From Gammaproteobacteria bacterium (GTDB lineage: Bacteria; Pseudomonadota; Gammaproteobacteria; JASBUN01), in assembly GCA_030147845.1 (NCBI GenBank), contig JASBUN010000064.1, positions 38,501-102,500 of the forward strand: a stretch of DNA of 64,000 bases. Reading direction: 5' to 3'. The notes below the pieces were generated by a model. It did not search any database, was not told the DNA's origin, and saw only the letters and a program-made list of their open reading frames with translations. Positions 25,619 through 34,731 of the stretch are shown piece after piece; the stretch's first letter is position 1, and each line of letters opens with the position of its first letter. The translations under genes and the position numbers were made by a program.

Positions 25619-26146
25619 TCAGCGCGTTGCCGCTGCTGTGGCTCGGGCCGCGTCCCCGGGTTGGACGCTACGCGCGATCGGTGTGTTGCAGTTGCTGAGC
25701 TTGAGAGTAGGCGGGTCGACTGAAAAGATAAACGGCGAAGTTTTGCGTAACGCGCTCAGTCCCAGGATGCAACGACCATTGCCGGGCAGCACCGCCACTT
25801 GTACGTTGGGGATGCTACAACGCTCACCGACGATGACTTCCTCGATTTCATATACCGGTACCTCGATGGTGCTGCCATCGGCCATGGCGCCGGTTACGTA
25901 TTTGAGAAAATGCGCTCGTTTGGCGCGCTTGAGCGCGGCCAGTATGGTTTCATTGATGAGTGTATAGCTGGCGCCCGTATCGACCATGAATTGCATATTG
26001 TGGCTGCCGGGGATGTGCACCTGCACGTAGTATGTTTCCAATCCTTGGTTGCGCATGTGAACCGTTTCGTCGGCCGCGATCGCGACCCCGGATGACAATA
26101 TAATTACTATCATAATCAATCGGCTAGAATATCTGCGTAGGTCCAT
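25619..26146 (-). CDS. Retropepsin-like aspartic protease, exported
   Basis: The 175-residue product begins with a signal peptide (RLIMIVIILSSGVAIAA) and contains one retropepsin-type domain. The catalytic motif is MQFMVDTGASYTLI near residue 57, followed by a flap region (GAMADGSTIEVPVYEIEEVIVG) and the ILGLSALRK segment that completes the half-active site. Such bacterial single-domain clan AA proteases are probably active as dimers in the periplasm. It is convergent with the secreted repeat protein gene; substrates are unknown. Confidence 0.82.
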   Translation of the reverse strand: MDLRRYSSRLIMIVIILSSGVAIAADETVHMRNQGLETYYVQVHIPGSHNMQFMVDTGASYTLINETILAALKRAKRAHFLKYVTGAMADGSTIEVPVYEIEEVIVGERCSIPNVQVAVLPGNGRCILGLSALRKTSPFIFSVDPPTLKLSNCNTPIARSVQPGDAARATAAATR

Positions 26147-26407
26147 GTCGTCTCCCGCTCAGATCGGCTGCGCACAAGGCCGGCGCGCGCACTTGTCAAT
26201 CATCATCATGCAAACGCGCCGCTTTGACAATGCCGGCGGCGCGAATTACCGACCGAAGCCTCGCATAAGGCGTCAGCACGCCGGTTTCCGGTCGCTGTGC
26301 GCATTCGGAGCGTGGGTTTTGTCGGCGACGAGCCGGCGGCGCCGTTGGGACTGGAGCCGGGTCGGGCTTATACTGTAACTATTTGCCGCGTTTCCGAGGA
26401 ACTGAAC

Positions 26408-28258
26408 ATGCCTGCATACCGATCCCGCACCACCACTCATGGTCGCAACATGGCCGGCGCACGTGCGTTATGGCGCGCCACGGGCATGAAGGACGGTGAT
26501 TTCGACAAGCCGATCATCGCCATCGCTAATTCGTTTACCCAGTTTGTACCGGGACACGTGCATCTCAAGGACATGGGCCAATTGGTAGCGCGCGAAATCG
26601 AACGCGCCGGTGGCGTGGCGAAGGAATTCAACACTATCGCCGTCGACGACGGTATTGCCATGGGTCATGCCGGCATGCTGTATTCGCTGCCTTCACGCGA
26701 ATTGATCGCCGACTCGGTGGAATATATGGTCAACGCGCATTGTGCCGATGCACTCGTGTGTATTTCGAACTGCGACAAGATCACCCCCGGCATGCTGAAT
26801 GCCGCGCTGCGCCTCAATGTGCCGACCGTGTTTGTCTCGGGCGGCCCGATGGAGTCGGGTAAGGCGATTATTCGTGGTAAGGAATTGCACTTGGATTTGG
26901 TCGATGCCATGGTTGCGGCGGTTGATTCGCGTGAATCTGAAGCGGACGTGTTACAGATGGAGCGCTCCGCCTGCCCCACCTGCGGTTCCTGCTCCGGCAT
27001 GTTTACCGCGAATTCGATGAATTGCCTGACCGAGGCCTTGGGTTTGTCGCTACCCGGTAACGGCAGCATGTTGGCAACGCATGCAGACCGCAAGGAGCTG
27101 TTTTTGCGCGCCGGCCGCGTGGTGGTGGATTTGGCGCGGCGTTATTACGAGCACGATGACAACTCCGTATTGCCGCGTTCGATCGCCAGTTTCGACGCGT
27201 TCGAGAATGCCATGAGCCTGGATATCGCCATGGGCGGTTCCACCAACACCATCTTGCACCTGCTCGCCGCCGCCGAGGAAGGCGGCACCAAGTTCACTAT
27301 GGACGATATCGATCGGTTGTCGCGGCGGGTGCCGCATTTGTGCAAGGTAGCGCCGTCCACACCGCTGTATCATATGGAAGATGTGCACCGCGCCGGCGGC
27401 GTGTTCGGAATACTCGGGCAGCTCGATCGCGCCGGGTTGCTGCATGCCGACATTCCGACCGTGCATAGCGCGTCGATGGGCGAAGCGCTGGAACAGTGGG
27501 ATCTGAGCCGCTCTAAGGACCCCGCGGTGCGCAAATTTTACAGCGCCGGCCCAGGCAACGTGCCGACCCAGCAGGCTTTCAGTCAGGATAAGCGTTGGCC
27601 CGAACTCGACGTCGACCGGGTCGGTGGCTGTATCCGGGATGTTGAGAACGCCTATAGCCAGGACGGCGGCCTGGCGGTGCTATACGGCAATATCGCCGAA
27701 GACGGTTGTGTGGTCAAAACCGCCAGCGTCGATGCCTCCATCCTGCAGTTTTCCGGACCCGCACGTCTGTTCGAGAGTCAGGACGCGGCGGTCGAAGCCA
27801 TTCTTGCGGATCGTATCCAGGCCGGCGATGTAGTAGTAATTCGCTATGAGGGTCCGCGCGGCGGCCCGGGCATGCAGGAAATGCTCTACCCGACCAGCTA
27901 TCTCAAATCCAAGGGTCTGGGCAAAGCGTGCGCCTTGGTGACCGATGGGCGTTTTTCGGGTGGCACGTCGGGCCTGTCGATCGGGCATGTCTCGCCCGAG
28001 GCGGCCGAAGGCGGGGCGATCGGGCTGGTCGAAGAAGGCGATCGCATCGAAATCGACATACCGGCGCGCACCATCCGCTTGGCGGTCAGCGATGATGTCT
28101 TGGCCGAGCGCCGCCAAGCAATGCAAGCACGCGGAGCGAATGCCTGGCAGCCGGTGGCGCGCGAGCGCGTTGTCAGCGCTGCGCTCAAGGCCTATGCGGC
28201 GATGGCCACCAGCGCGTCGCGCGGCGCAGTACGCGATGTCGGTCGGCTGACACGCTGA
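26408..28258 (+). CDS. ilvD: Dihydroxy-acid dehydratase
   Basis: IlvD dehydrates dihydroxy-acids in valine, leucine and isoleucine synthesis. The start at 26408 ([22 protein letters not shown]) gives the usual 616 residues and matches the long E. coli-type enzyme; the track ORF adds an upstream non-coding extension. Iron-sulfur cysteines are in [11 protein letters not shown] and [11 protein letters not shown], and the active-site region includes [16 protein letters not shown] and [14 protein letters not shown]. It is monocistronic, followed by the phoB regulatory region. Confidence 0.97.
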   Translation: MPAYRSRTTTHGRNMAGARALWRATGMKDGDFDKPIIAIANSFTQFVPGHVHLKDMGQLVAREIERAGGVAKEFNTIAVDDGIAMGHAGMLYSLPSRELIADSVEYMVNAHCADALVCISNCDKITPGMLNAALRLNVPTVFVSGGPMESGKAIIRGKELHLDLVDAMVAAVDSRESEADVLQMERSACPTCGSCSGMFTANSMNCLTEALGLSLPGNGSMLATHADRKELFLRAGRVVVDLARRYYEHDDNSVLPRSIASFDAFENAMSLDIAMGGSTNTILHLLAAAEEGGTKFTMDDIDRLSRRVPHLCKVAPSTPLYHMEDVHRAGGVFGILGQLDRAGLLHADIPTVHSASMGEALEQWDLSRSKDPAVRKFYSAGPGNVPTQQAFSQDKRWPELDVDRVGGCIRDVENAYSQDGGLAVLYGNIAEDGCVVKTASVDASILQFSGPARLFESQDAAVEAILADRIQAGDVVVIRYEGPRGGPGMQEMLYPTSYLKSKGLGKACALVTDGRFSGGTSGLSIGHVSPEAAEGGAIGLVEEGDRIEIDIPARTIRLAVSDDVLAERRQAMQARGANAWQPVARERVVSAALKAYAAMATSASRGAVRDVGRLTR

Positions 28259-28287
28259 CGCTGCACGGGTGGCAGCGGCGGTGATGT

Positions 28288-28305
28288 ATGTCACGCAAGC
28301 GTAAC
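28288..28305 (+). promoter_or_regulatory. Degenerate Pho box upstream of phoB
   Basis: ATGTCAC-GCAA-GCGTAAC has the 7-4-7 direct-repeat spacing of PhoB sites but departs from consensus. It begins exactly 52 bases upstream of the better site, which places both on the same face of the helix. Confidence 0.4.
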
Positions 28306-28339
28306 GTTCAATGCACGCAAGGCACGCGCGGTCGGCATC

Positions 28340-28357
28340 TTGTCATGCGACTGTAAC
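28340..28357 (+). promoter_or_regulatory. Pho box upstream of phoB
   Basis: TTGTCAT-GCGA-CTGTAAC matches the PhoB operator (two CTGTCAT-like 7-mers 4 bases apart). It lies 45 bases before the phoB start, and a further CTGTTAC half-site occurs at 28382. This predicts autoactivation of phoBR under phosphate starvation. Confidence 0.75.
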
Positions 28358-28402
28358 ATTGCTGAATTCTAATGACGGCGACTGTTACATAAGGTTGCAA
28401 TC

Positions 28403-29098
28403 ATGCCAGCTAAGAAGACCATTCTGATCGTCGATGACGAACCCGCCATTTGTGAGATGGTGGCGTTTGCGCTGCGGCGGGCAGCATTCGAGACCGTCAG
28501 CGCCGGTGACGCCCGTCAGGCGATGAATATCATTGCCAATCAGCCGCCTTCCATGATTTTGTTGGACTGGATGTTGCCAGACACCAGCGGGGTGGACCTG
28601 GCGCGGCGCTTGAAGAAGGATGAGGTAACTTCGCACGTGCCGATCATTATGTTGACGGCGCGCAGCGAAGAAAACGATAAAATACGCGGTCTGGAAGTCG
28701 GCGCGGATGATTATGTCACCAAGCCATTTTCGCCGCGCGAGCTGATTGCCCGTATCCAGGCGGTGCTGCGACGAGTGGAACCGACCACCGACTTCGTGCC
28801 TATCGAGGTGGATGGTTTGCAGCTTGATCCGACCAGCCACCGCGTAACTGCGGAGGATATGGCGCTGGAGTTGGGGCCGACCGAGTTTCGACTGCTGCAT
28901 TTCTTTATGACACATCCGGAGCGGGTTTACAGCCGCGGGCAGTTGCTGGACCGCGTCTGGGGCCAGAATGTGTATATTGAGGAGCGCACTGTCGACGTCC
29001 ACATTCGCCGTTTGCGCAAGGCGCTGTCGGTGCGCCGCTTTGATAGAATGATTCAAACGGTGCGCGGCGCCGGCTATCGATTTTCGACACAGGAATAA
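28403..29098 (+). CDS. phoB: Phosphate regulon response regulator PhoB
   Basis: The 231-residue protein has a receiver domain ([21 protein letters not shown], phospho-Asp in [24 protein letters not shown]) and an OmpR-type winged-helix domain ([43 protein letters not shown]). The sequence is specifically PhoB-like. It is followed by phoR with a 2-base gap and preceded by Pho boxes, so it should activate itself when phosphate is scarce. Confidence 0.95.
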   Translation: MPAKKTILIVDDEPAICEMVAFALRRAAFETVSAGDARQAMNIIANQPPSMILLDWMLPDTSGVDLARRLKKDEVTSHVPIIMLTARSEENDKIRGLEVGADDYVTKPFSPRELIARIQAVLRRVEPTTDFVPIEVDGLQLDPTSHRVTAEDMALELGPTEFRLLHFFMTHPERVYSRGQLLDRVWGQNVYIEERTVDVHIRRLRKALSVRRFDRMIQTVRGAGYRFSTQE

Positions 29099-29100
29099 CC

Positions 29101-30414
29101 GTGGTCAATCCGTGGGCAGTCGAGTTTTGGCGAATTGTCGGCCTATTGTCGGTCGCCTTAGTCATCGGTTTGATCGCCGGTCACGGGTTGACCTGGGTCG
29201 TCGTTGCGCTCGTCCTATATCTGTTCGCGCATTTACGTAACCTGTACCGGCTGGAGCGCTGGCTCCAGGGTGCAGCCGGATTTTTGCCGGATACCGGCGG
29301 CATTTGGGGCGAAGTTTATTATCGATTACACCGGCTGCAGAAGCGCAATCGAAAGCGTAAGAAGCGATTGTCAGCCATGCTGAGCCGTTTTCGCGAGTCG
29401 ACCGCGGCTATGCCCGATGCGACTGTGGTGCTCGATGCCGACGGCGCTATCGAGTGGTGGAACGATGCGGCCACGCGGGCATTCGGGTTGCGCTATCCAC
29501 ACGACACCGCGCGTCCACTGACCAACCTGGTGCGGCATCCCGATTTTCACCAGTATATGGGGCGCGGCGATTTCTCCGGACCGGTTCAGTTGCGCTCACC
29601 GGTTGACGAACGCATCGTGTTGTCGATTCGAGTGATTCCCTACGGCAAAAACCAGCGCCTGGTGGTGGCGCGCGATATTACCCGATTGCATCTGCTCGAG
29701 CAGATGCGCCGCGATTTTATCGCCAATGTTTCGCATGAGTTGCGTACGCCGTTGACCGTCATTGCCGGCTACGTCGAGTCCTTGGCCGATTCGGACGACG
29801 CCTGCATGCAACCGTGGTCACAGTCGTTGCGCGCAATGCAACAACAGTCGACACGCATGCAGCAGATCGTTAGCGACCTGCTGCTGCTGTCACGGCTGGA
29901 GACGGATGGTGACGAGCGCGAAGAAGAAGAAGTCGACGTGCCGGGCTTACTGGGTATGATCCGCGATGACGCCATCGCACTCAGCCAGGGCAAACATAGC
30001 ATTGGCTTGGAAGCCGAGCCGGGACTTTGGTTGTCAGGAAGTCGTAGCGAGTTGCGCAGCGCGTTTTCTAATCTGGTATACAATGCGGTGCGCTATACGC
30101 CCGATGAGGGCACCATCGAAATCCGTTGGGCCTCACATGATGGCGGCGCTTGTTTTGAAGTGCAGGATACCGGTATTGGCATTGCGTCCCACCATCTATT
30201 GCGTCTTACCGAGCGTTTTTATCGTGTCGATGTCGGGCGCTCGCGTGAGATGGGCGGCACCGGGCTTGGCTTGGCGATCGTCAAGCACGTACTCATGCGT
30301 CATGGTTCGGAGTTGCAGGTCGACAGCGAGCCGGGTAAGGGCAGTACGTTTCGGTGTGTTTTCGACGCGGGCCGCGTAATACGCTCGGCGGTAGCCGCCA
30401 GTCAGGCGCAATAA
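29101..30414 (+). CDS. phoR: Phosphate regulon sensor kinase PhoR
   Basis: The 437-residue inner-membrane kinase starts at a GTG, with its AGGA ribosome site inside the end of phoB. It has an N-terminal membrane helix pair (RIVGLLSVALVIGLIAGHGLTWVVVALVLYLF), a PAS domain (ATVVLDADGAIEWWNDAATRAFG), the phospho-His box NVSHELRTPLTVIAGYVESL and the ATP-binding region (NLVYNAVRYTPDEG, DTGIGI, GGTGLGLAIVKHVLMRHG). Like E. coli PhoR it lacks a large periplasmic sensor, consistent with control through PhoU and the Pst transporter, neither pst gene being in this window. Confidence 0.95.
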   Translation: MVNPWAVEFWRIVGLLSVALVIGLIAGHGLTWVVVALVLYLFAHLRNLYRLERWLQGAAGFLPDTGGIWGEVYYRLHRLQKRNRKRKKRLSAMLSRFRESTAAMPDATVVLDADGAIEWWNDAATRAFGLRYPHDTARPLTNLVRHPDFHQYMGRGDFSGPVQLRSPVDERIVLSIRVIPYGKNQRLVVARDITRLHLLEQMRRDFIANVSHELRTPLTVIAGYVESLADSDDACMQPWSQSLRAMQQQSTRMQQIVSDLLLLSRLETDGDEREEEEVDVPGLLGMIRDDAIALSQGKHSIGLEAEPGLWLSGSRSELRSAFSNLVYNAVRYTPDEGTIEIRWASHDGGACFEVQDTGIGIASHHLLRLTERFYRVDVGRSREMGGTGLGLAIVKHVLMRHGSELQVDSEPGKGSTFRCVFDAGRVIRSAVAASQAQ

Positions 30415-30556
30415 CGGGCGGCCGGCGCTTGCCATTGGTGGTTTCGCGCTATACTGACGCCGAATACGGTTATGGTTTTTCGCGATTGTCCGGCCCGCGG
30501 AAATTGGCTGGCTGAAACACCGGCTTTCGGTGTATGCAACACGTGAGGAAATGATC

Positions 30557-31282
30557 ATGGACAAGGCGCATCTCGGTCATCACATCTCGCAACAGTTTAA
30601 CGCCGAACTGGAAGATATTCGTAATCGCGTTCTGGCCATGGGCGGGTTGGTCGAACAGCAGATCGCGGATGCAGTTAGTGCTCTGGTTCAAGGTGACATT
30701 GAGTTATGTGAAACGGTGATCACCAATGATTATCGGGTCAATGCCATGGAAGTGGCGCTGGATGAGGAGTGTGCGCATACCTTGGCGCGCCGACAGCCGG
30801 CCGCAAGTGACCTGCGTTTGATTGTCGCCGTGGTCAAGACCATCACCGACCTGGAGCGGATTGGCGACCAGGCCGAAAAAGTGGCCCGCATGGGACTGCA
30901 TCTAACGGCGATGGAACGGCCTAAAAACCATTACTTAGAGATACAGAGCCTGGGTGTGCACGCGCGCGATATGCTGCATGGCGCACTCGATGCATTTGCC
31001 CGCATGGATGTCGAGGCAGCCGTACAGGTAGCGCAACGCGATGTCACCGTAGATCACGAATATGAAGGTGTTATGCGGCAAATGATTACCTTCATGATGG
31101 AAGACCCGCGTTCCATCGCTCGTTCGCTGGACATTATGTGGGCGGCGCGCGCGCTGGAGCGTATTGGTGATCACGCGCGCAATATCGGTGAGTACGTCAT
31201 TTACCTGGTTAAAGGCAAAGACGTGCGCCATATCAGTTTAGAGCAGATGGAAAAGGAAGCGCGCGACAGCGGCGGTGTTTGA
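30557..31282 (+). CDS. phoU: Phosphate signalling protein PhoU
   Basis: From the ATG at 30557, which is best spaced from the AGGA site, the product has 241 residues. It shows two tandem PhoU domains with the metal-binding helices typical of the family (RQPAASDLRLIVAVVKTITDLERIGDQAEKVARM and MWAARALERIGDHARNIGEYVIYLVKG). PhoU restrains PhoR when phosphate is plentiful. It lies 142 bases after phoR; the pstSCAB genes are not nearby. Confidence 0.95.
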   Translation: MDKAHLGHHISQQFNAELEDIRNRVLAMGGLVEQQIADAVSALVQGDIELCETVITNDYRVNAMEVALDEECAHTLARRQPAASDLRLIVAVVKTITDLERIGDQAEKVARMGLHLTAMERPKNHYLEIQSLGVHARDMLHGALDAFARMDVEAAVQVAQRDVTVDHEYEGVMRQMITFMMEDPRSIARSLDIMWAARALERIGDHARNIGEYVIYLVKGKDVRHISLEQMEKEARDSGGV

Positions 31283-31297
31283 GCGCAGGTTGGACCA

Positions 31298-31326
31298 ACG
31301 GCGTCGCGGTACGTCCGCGGCGCCGT
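31298..31326. terminator. Hairpin between convergent phoU and SH3 genes
   Basis: ACGGCGTCGCGG and CCGCGGCGCCGT form a 12-bp stem with one G-T wobble around TACGT. It is followed by CTTC rather than a true T-run on the plus strand. Its position between two converging genes suggests a bidirectional stop. Confidence 0.5.
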
Positions 31327-31340
31327 CTTCAATTGCGTGG

Positions 31341-32009
31341 TTAGAGATCACCCCAGCTGGAGCGCTTGCGCCAGCGTATGCGCGTAAGCAGGATGCCGAA
31401 CAACATGCTGAACACGACTACAATCGCGCCAACGATGAACCAGTCGCGTTTGCTGCGGTCCTTGAGCGAGACGTTTTCCTGCCGCATGAGCTGATTTTCG
31501 CGATCCAGTTCGGTGATGCGATTCTTGAGTTCTCGATTCTGTTCGGCCATTTGTACGGCGTTGCCGGATATGCGCCGAATCTCGGCCAGCTGCTGCGTCA
31601 ACGTCGCATTTGCCTCGGTCAATTTCTGCAGCTGCTGCTCAGCCGTATTGCGCTGCGTTCCGGCGGTACCCAGTTCCCGGCGCAGCTGGTTGACGGTATT
31701 TTCCAATTCCGATAATTTTTTCTCGGTAATAGCAAGTTGCTGGCGCGGTGGCGCGGAGTTGCTCAGATAGCGGGTCAATACCCAGCCCACATTGCCGCTC
31801 GGGGTGCGGACTTTGGTATAGCCGGTTTGGGCGTCGGAATCGAGCACGGTCACAGCGGTGCCGCTGGCAATCTGCTGGACAATTTGGTGCCGCGTGCTGG
31901 TGCCGCTGCGCAGCATGACCTTGAGTTCATCGGTAATGAAGCGCACCGGCGCGGCGTAAATCGCAGCGGCTAACGACATGAGGACGAGAAAAATTGCCGC
32001 TTTTGTCAC
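31341..32009 (-). CDS. SH3 domain - coiled coil - membrane anchor protein (TIGR04211/YgiM-like)
   Basis: A GTG at 32009 with an AGGGAT ribosome site fits a signal peptide (TKAAIFLVLMSLAAAIYAAP), giving 222 residues. A bacterial SH3 domain follows (about 20-90, RFITDELKVMLRSGTSTRHQIVQQI, NVGWVLTRYLS), then a long coiled coil (about 95-185) and a C-terminal membrane helix (WFIVGAIVVVFSMLFGILLTRI) with a basic end. This matches the YgiM/TIGR04211 plan of a periplasmic, membrane-anchored protein. The track's longer N-terminus is not supported. Confidence 0.88.
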   Translation of the reverse strand: MTKAAIFLVLMSLAAAIYAAPVRFITDELKVMLRSGTSTRHQIVQQIASGTAVTVLDSDAQTGYTKVRTPSGNVGWVLTRYLSNSAPPRQQLAITEKKLSELENTVNQLRRELGTAGTQRNTAEQQLQKLTEANATLTQQLAEIRRISGNAVQMAEQNRELKNRITELDRENQLMRQENVSLKDRSKRDWFIVGAIVVVFSMLFGILLTRIRWRKRSSWGDL

Positions 32010-32293
32010 CGTGTATCCCTTGTATCCAGAGGTGTGCGTATTGTGCCACGGCTGGCTATTGTACGAAACCGAAATGCGTAAACGGCGTAATGGGTCACAG
32101 TATTGTGGTGATAGTAATTCTACCTTTAGCCTGACAGTCCGCATTTGATGTATCTGATGGGGGGCTGCGCTACACTCCCTGTAACGGAATTGGGTAGGCG
32201 AGCGTGTGATATCGCGACCCAATACGGGTCAACCGCTGGGGGCGGTACGGCCGCGATACGGAGAGGGCGGCGGCAAGCCGGGAGGCTACGAGC

Positions 32294-33667
32294 GTGTCGA
32301 TTCCAGATAACGTACGACAGATTCTTGACAGTCGAGGGCTCAACTTCGAGGTCCTCACCTATTCCGAAAAGCAACCACTGGCGCAAGCCGCGCAGGCACT
32401 TGGAATTGCGCTTGGCAAAATCGCCGTGGCGACTCCGGTCCACGATGCTCAGGGTGTGGCGCTGGCGATCTATCCGGCCGATCACCGTTTGGATCTGGCG
32501 GCGTTCAATGGCGGCTCGCAGCGTAGTCTGGCGGTCATTCCGTCGGCGCAGGTGCATGAAAAAATCCCCCGCAGTATCAAGGCGCGATGCGTGCCGATCG
32601 CCGAGTTGTATGGCTGCGAGGCACTGGTGCATAAGCACCTGGTCAATCTCGATATCGTTTATTTTGTTGCCAGCCCGGGGACGCTGGTGGCCTTGTCGGG
32701 CTGGGAGTTCAATCTCATGCAAGGGCCGGCTTGCTACGACGAAATGTTCGCGAAAATGCGCACCGATAGCGGCGTATGCGCCGATCCGAACGCGGCGCGT
32801 GACCAGCGTGCGGTAAGAATCCAGGAGCGGCTACAGAACGTATCGGATTTGCCGCCGATGCCGGGTGTCGCCTATGAACTGTTGCAATTGAGCGTCAATC
32901 CTTACGCCAACGCGACCGATCTGGCCGCCATCGTTGAGCAAGACCCGAGCCTGTCAGCGCAGCTGATACGCTATGCCAATTCTCCGTTCTACAATTATCG
33001 TGGTGACGTCGAAGGTGTGCGCGACGCGATCTCGCGCGTACTCGGTTTCGATATGGTCATGGATATCACGCTCGGCATTTCGGTGGGTCGATCGCTCAGT
33101 ATTCCGCGCGACGGGCCATTGGGCTTGGAAAGCCACTGGCGTCAATGTATCTACGCCGCCGTTTTAGTGCAGCGGCTGGGCGGCATGCTTTCCAGCAGCA
33201 ACCGCCCGCGGCCGGGCATGGCCTACCTGGCCGGCTTGCTACACAATTTCGGCGTGCTTGTTCTCGGGCAGCTATTTCCTGATGATTTTGCGCTGCTTCG
33301 CGAAGCGGTTCGGCGGCAGCCGGATGAACCGCTCAACCGGCTCGAGCTCGAACTGCTTGGCGTTACGCACCAGCAGGCCGGTGCTTGGCTGATGGAAGCT
33401 TGGGGAATGCCCGATGAGGTGATTGTCGCGATTCGCGAACATCACAATGCCGGCTATCATGGGCGTTTGTCGATTTACCCAAGTTTGGTATTGATCGCCA
33501 ACTGCCTGTTAAAGACACTCAATATTGGTGATCAACCGGCGGGGGAGTTGCCGACGGAAGTGCTTTGGGCGCTCGGATTGTCCGAAGAGGACGTGCTCTA
33601 TGCGTTCGAGAACGTGATGCAAAACCGCAATGGCCTGGACTTTATGGCGCTGCAGATGGTTGCCTGA
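32294..33667 (+). CDS. YbaK-like deacylase domain fused to HDOD domain
   Basis: Starting at a GTG after a GGAGG site, this 457-residue protein has an N-terminal YbaK/ProX-like domain (about 1-150, LNFEVLTYSEKQPLAQAAQALGIALGKIAVATPV), the fold that hydrolyses mischarged aminoacyl-tRNAs. The C-terminal part (about 175-400) is an HDOD domain (LPPMPGVAYELLQLSVNPYANATDLAAIVEQDPSLSAQLIRYANSPFY, AYLAGLLHNFGVLVLGQLFP), a non-enzymatic relative of HD phosphohydrolases used in signalling. Whether the YbaK part is still catalytic is unknown. The role may be regulatory sensing. It is divergent from the SH3 gene. Confidence 0.83.
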   Translation: MSIPDNVRQILDSRGLNFEVLTYSEKQPLAQAAQALGIALGKIAVATPVHDAQGVALAIYPADHRLDLAAFNGGSQRSLAVIPSAQVHEKIPRSIKARCVPIAELYGCEALVHKHLVNLDIVYFVASPGTLVALSGWEFNLMQGPACYDEMFAKMRTDSGVCADPNAARDQRAVRIQERLQNVSDLPPMPGVAYELLQLSVNPYANATDLAAIVEQDPSLSAQLIRYANSPFYNYRGDVEGVRDAISRVLGFDMVMDITLGISVGRSLSIPRDGPLGLESHWRQCIYAAVLVQRLGGMLSSSNRPRPGMAYLAGLLHNFGVLVLGQLFPDDFALLREAVRRQPDEPLNRLELELLGVTHQQAGAWLMEAWGMPDEVIVAIREHHNAGYHGRLSIYPSLVLIANCLLKTLNIGDQPAGELPTEVLWALGLSEEDVLYAFENVMQNRNGLDFMALQMVA

Positions 33668-34039
33668 CGGTTTTGTAAAATTTAGCGCCGCAAGGTACAG
33701 TTCGGTGCCATGTCCGCCGATCGCGGTGTACCGTCGCATGAAGCAGTTTTACATTCCGAAGCAAATTCTTCCTCGCTATGTGCCCGTCGCTGACGGTTTA
33801 GCGCTGTCCACGCGCTGCGCCGCCGCTGTGATCAGTATGCTCGTCGGCAATGCCGTCTGTGCCGGGCGTCAAGGCGATGCCGTGCCGGCGTCGGGCTTTG
33901 GTCGCTGTCACGCGCCGATCATGTCTGGCCGCGGCGTCGGCGGCTTCTGCCAACCGTGGCGTAGCGGGGCTTGGCACAAAGGGGTTCGACTAGAGGCGAT
34001 GCGGCGAAAGTCGCAGCATGGCCGGGTAGCGGAGTTATT
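33668..34039. other. 372-base space before ampD with no supported gene
   Basis: An open frame reaches 34043 on the plus strand (for example from an ATG at 33738), but its translation is compositionally irregular, matches no family I know and overlaps the ampD start. I see no tRNA, clear promoter pair or intrinsic terminator here. It probably holds the ampD promoter and leader. Confidence 0.4.
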
Positions 34040-34603
34040 ATGACCCTTGCCGTGCGCGGCGGACGGTTACAGGGCGCGCGTTATGTTGCGTCGCCGAACT
34101 GCGATGCCCGGCCGCTTGGCGCGACGGTCGATCTGGTGGTGGTGCACGGTATCAGTTTACCGCCCGGCGAGTATGGCGGTGGCTGGATTGATGCGCTGTT
34201 TACCAACCGACTCGATGCCGGCGCGCATCCCTATTTTAATCAAATCGCCGATCTCCGGGTTTCGGCGCATCTGTTAGTGCGTCGCGATGGCTCGTTGGTG
34301 CAGTATGTCTCGTTCGATCAACGGGCTTGGCACGCCGGTTTATCGGTATTCGAAGGCAGGTGCGCTTGCAACGATTTCTCCATCGGAATCGAGCTTGAGG
34401 GCAGCGACGATGATCCTTATGAGGACGCTCAGTATGGCGCGTTAGCCGAGGTGCTGGCGATTTTGATGGTGGCATATCCGGCCATTACGCCACAGCGCGT
34501 GGTCGGCCACAGCGACGTCGCGCCAGGACGCAAAACCGATCCCGGGCCGGCGTTTCAATGGCCGCGCCTGCGAGCCTTGGTCGATGCCCGTATGAACGCC
34601 TGA
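34040..34603 (+). CDS. ampD: 1,6-anhydro-N-acetylmuramyl-L-alanine amidase AmpD
   Basis: AmpD is the cytoplasmic zinc amidase that splits anhydro-muropeptides during murein recycling and so keeps AmpR-type beta-lactamase induction low. From the ATG at 34040 there are 187 residues. Zinc and catalytic residues are in LVVVHGISLPPGEYGG, IGIELEGSDDDPY and VGHSDVAPGRKTDPGPAFQW. The track start is 23 codons further upstream and is not family-like. ampE follows on the same strand. Confidence 0.96.
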   Translation: MTLAVRGGRLQGARYVASPNCDARPLGATVDLVVVHGISLPPGEYGGGWIDALFTNRLDAGAHPYFNQIADLRVSAHLLVRRDGSLVQYVSFDQRAWHAGLSVFEGRCACNDFSIGIELEGSDDDPYEDAQYGALAEVLAILMVAYPAITPQRVVGHSDVAPGRKTDPGPAFQWPRLRALVDARMNA

Positions 34604-34731
34604 ATCTACCTACGCGCGTAGACATACGCAGCCGGCATTGTATTATTGTGCACAGTCGTGCGCGGACGCGTGGGCTATGGGTCCTTATCGACGGCGGCTG
34701 TGCCGGTAAATGTGCTCGGGAATCGGAAAAC

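Noticed and set aside
33930-34020. tRNA-like GGGGTTCGACTAG near 33983
   Set aside because: It resembles a T-loop only; no matching acceptor, D or anticodon stems could be built.
33630-34043. 137-codon ORF before ampD
   Set aside because: It overlaps the end of the HDOD gene and the ampD start, with irregular composition and no family match.
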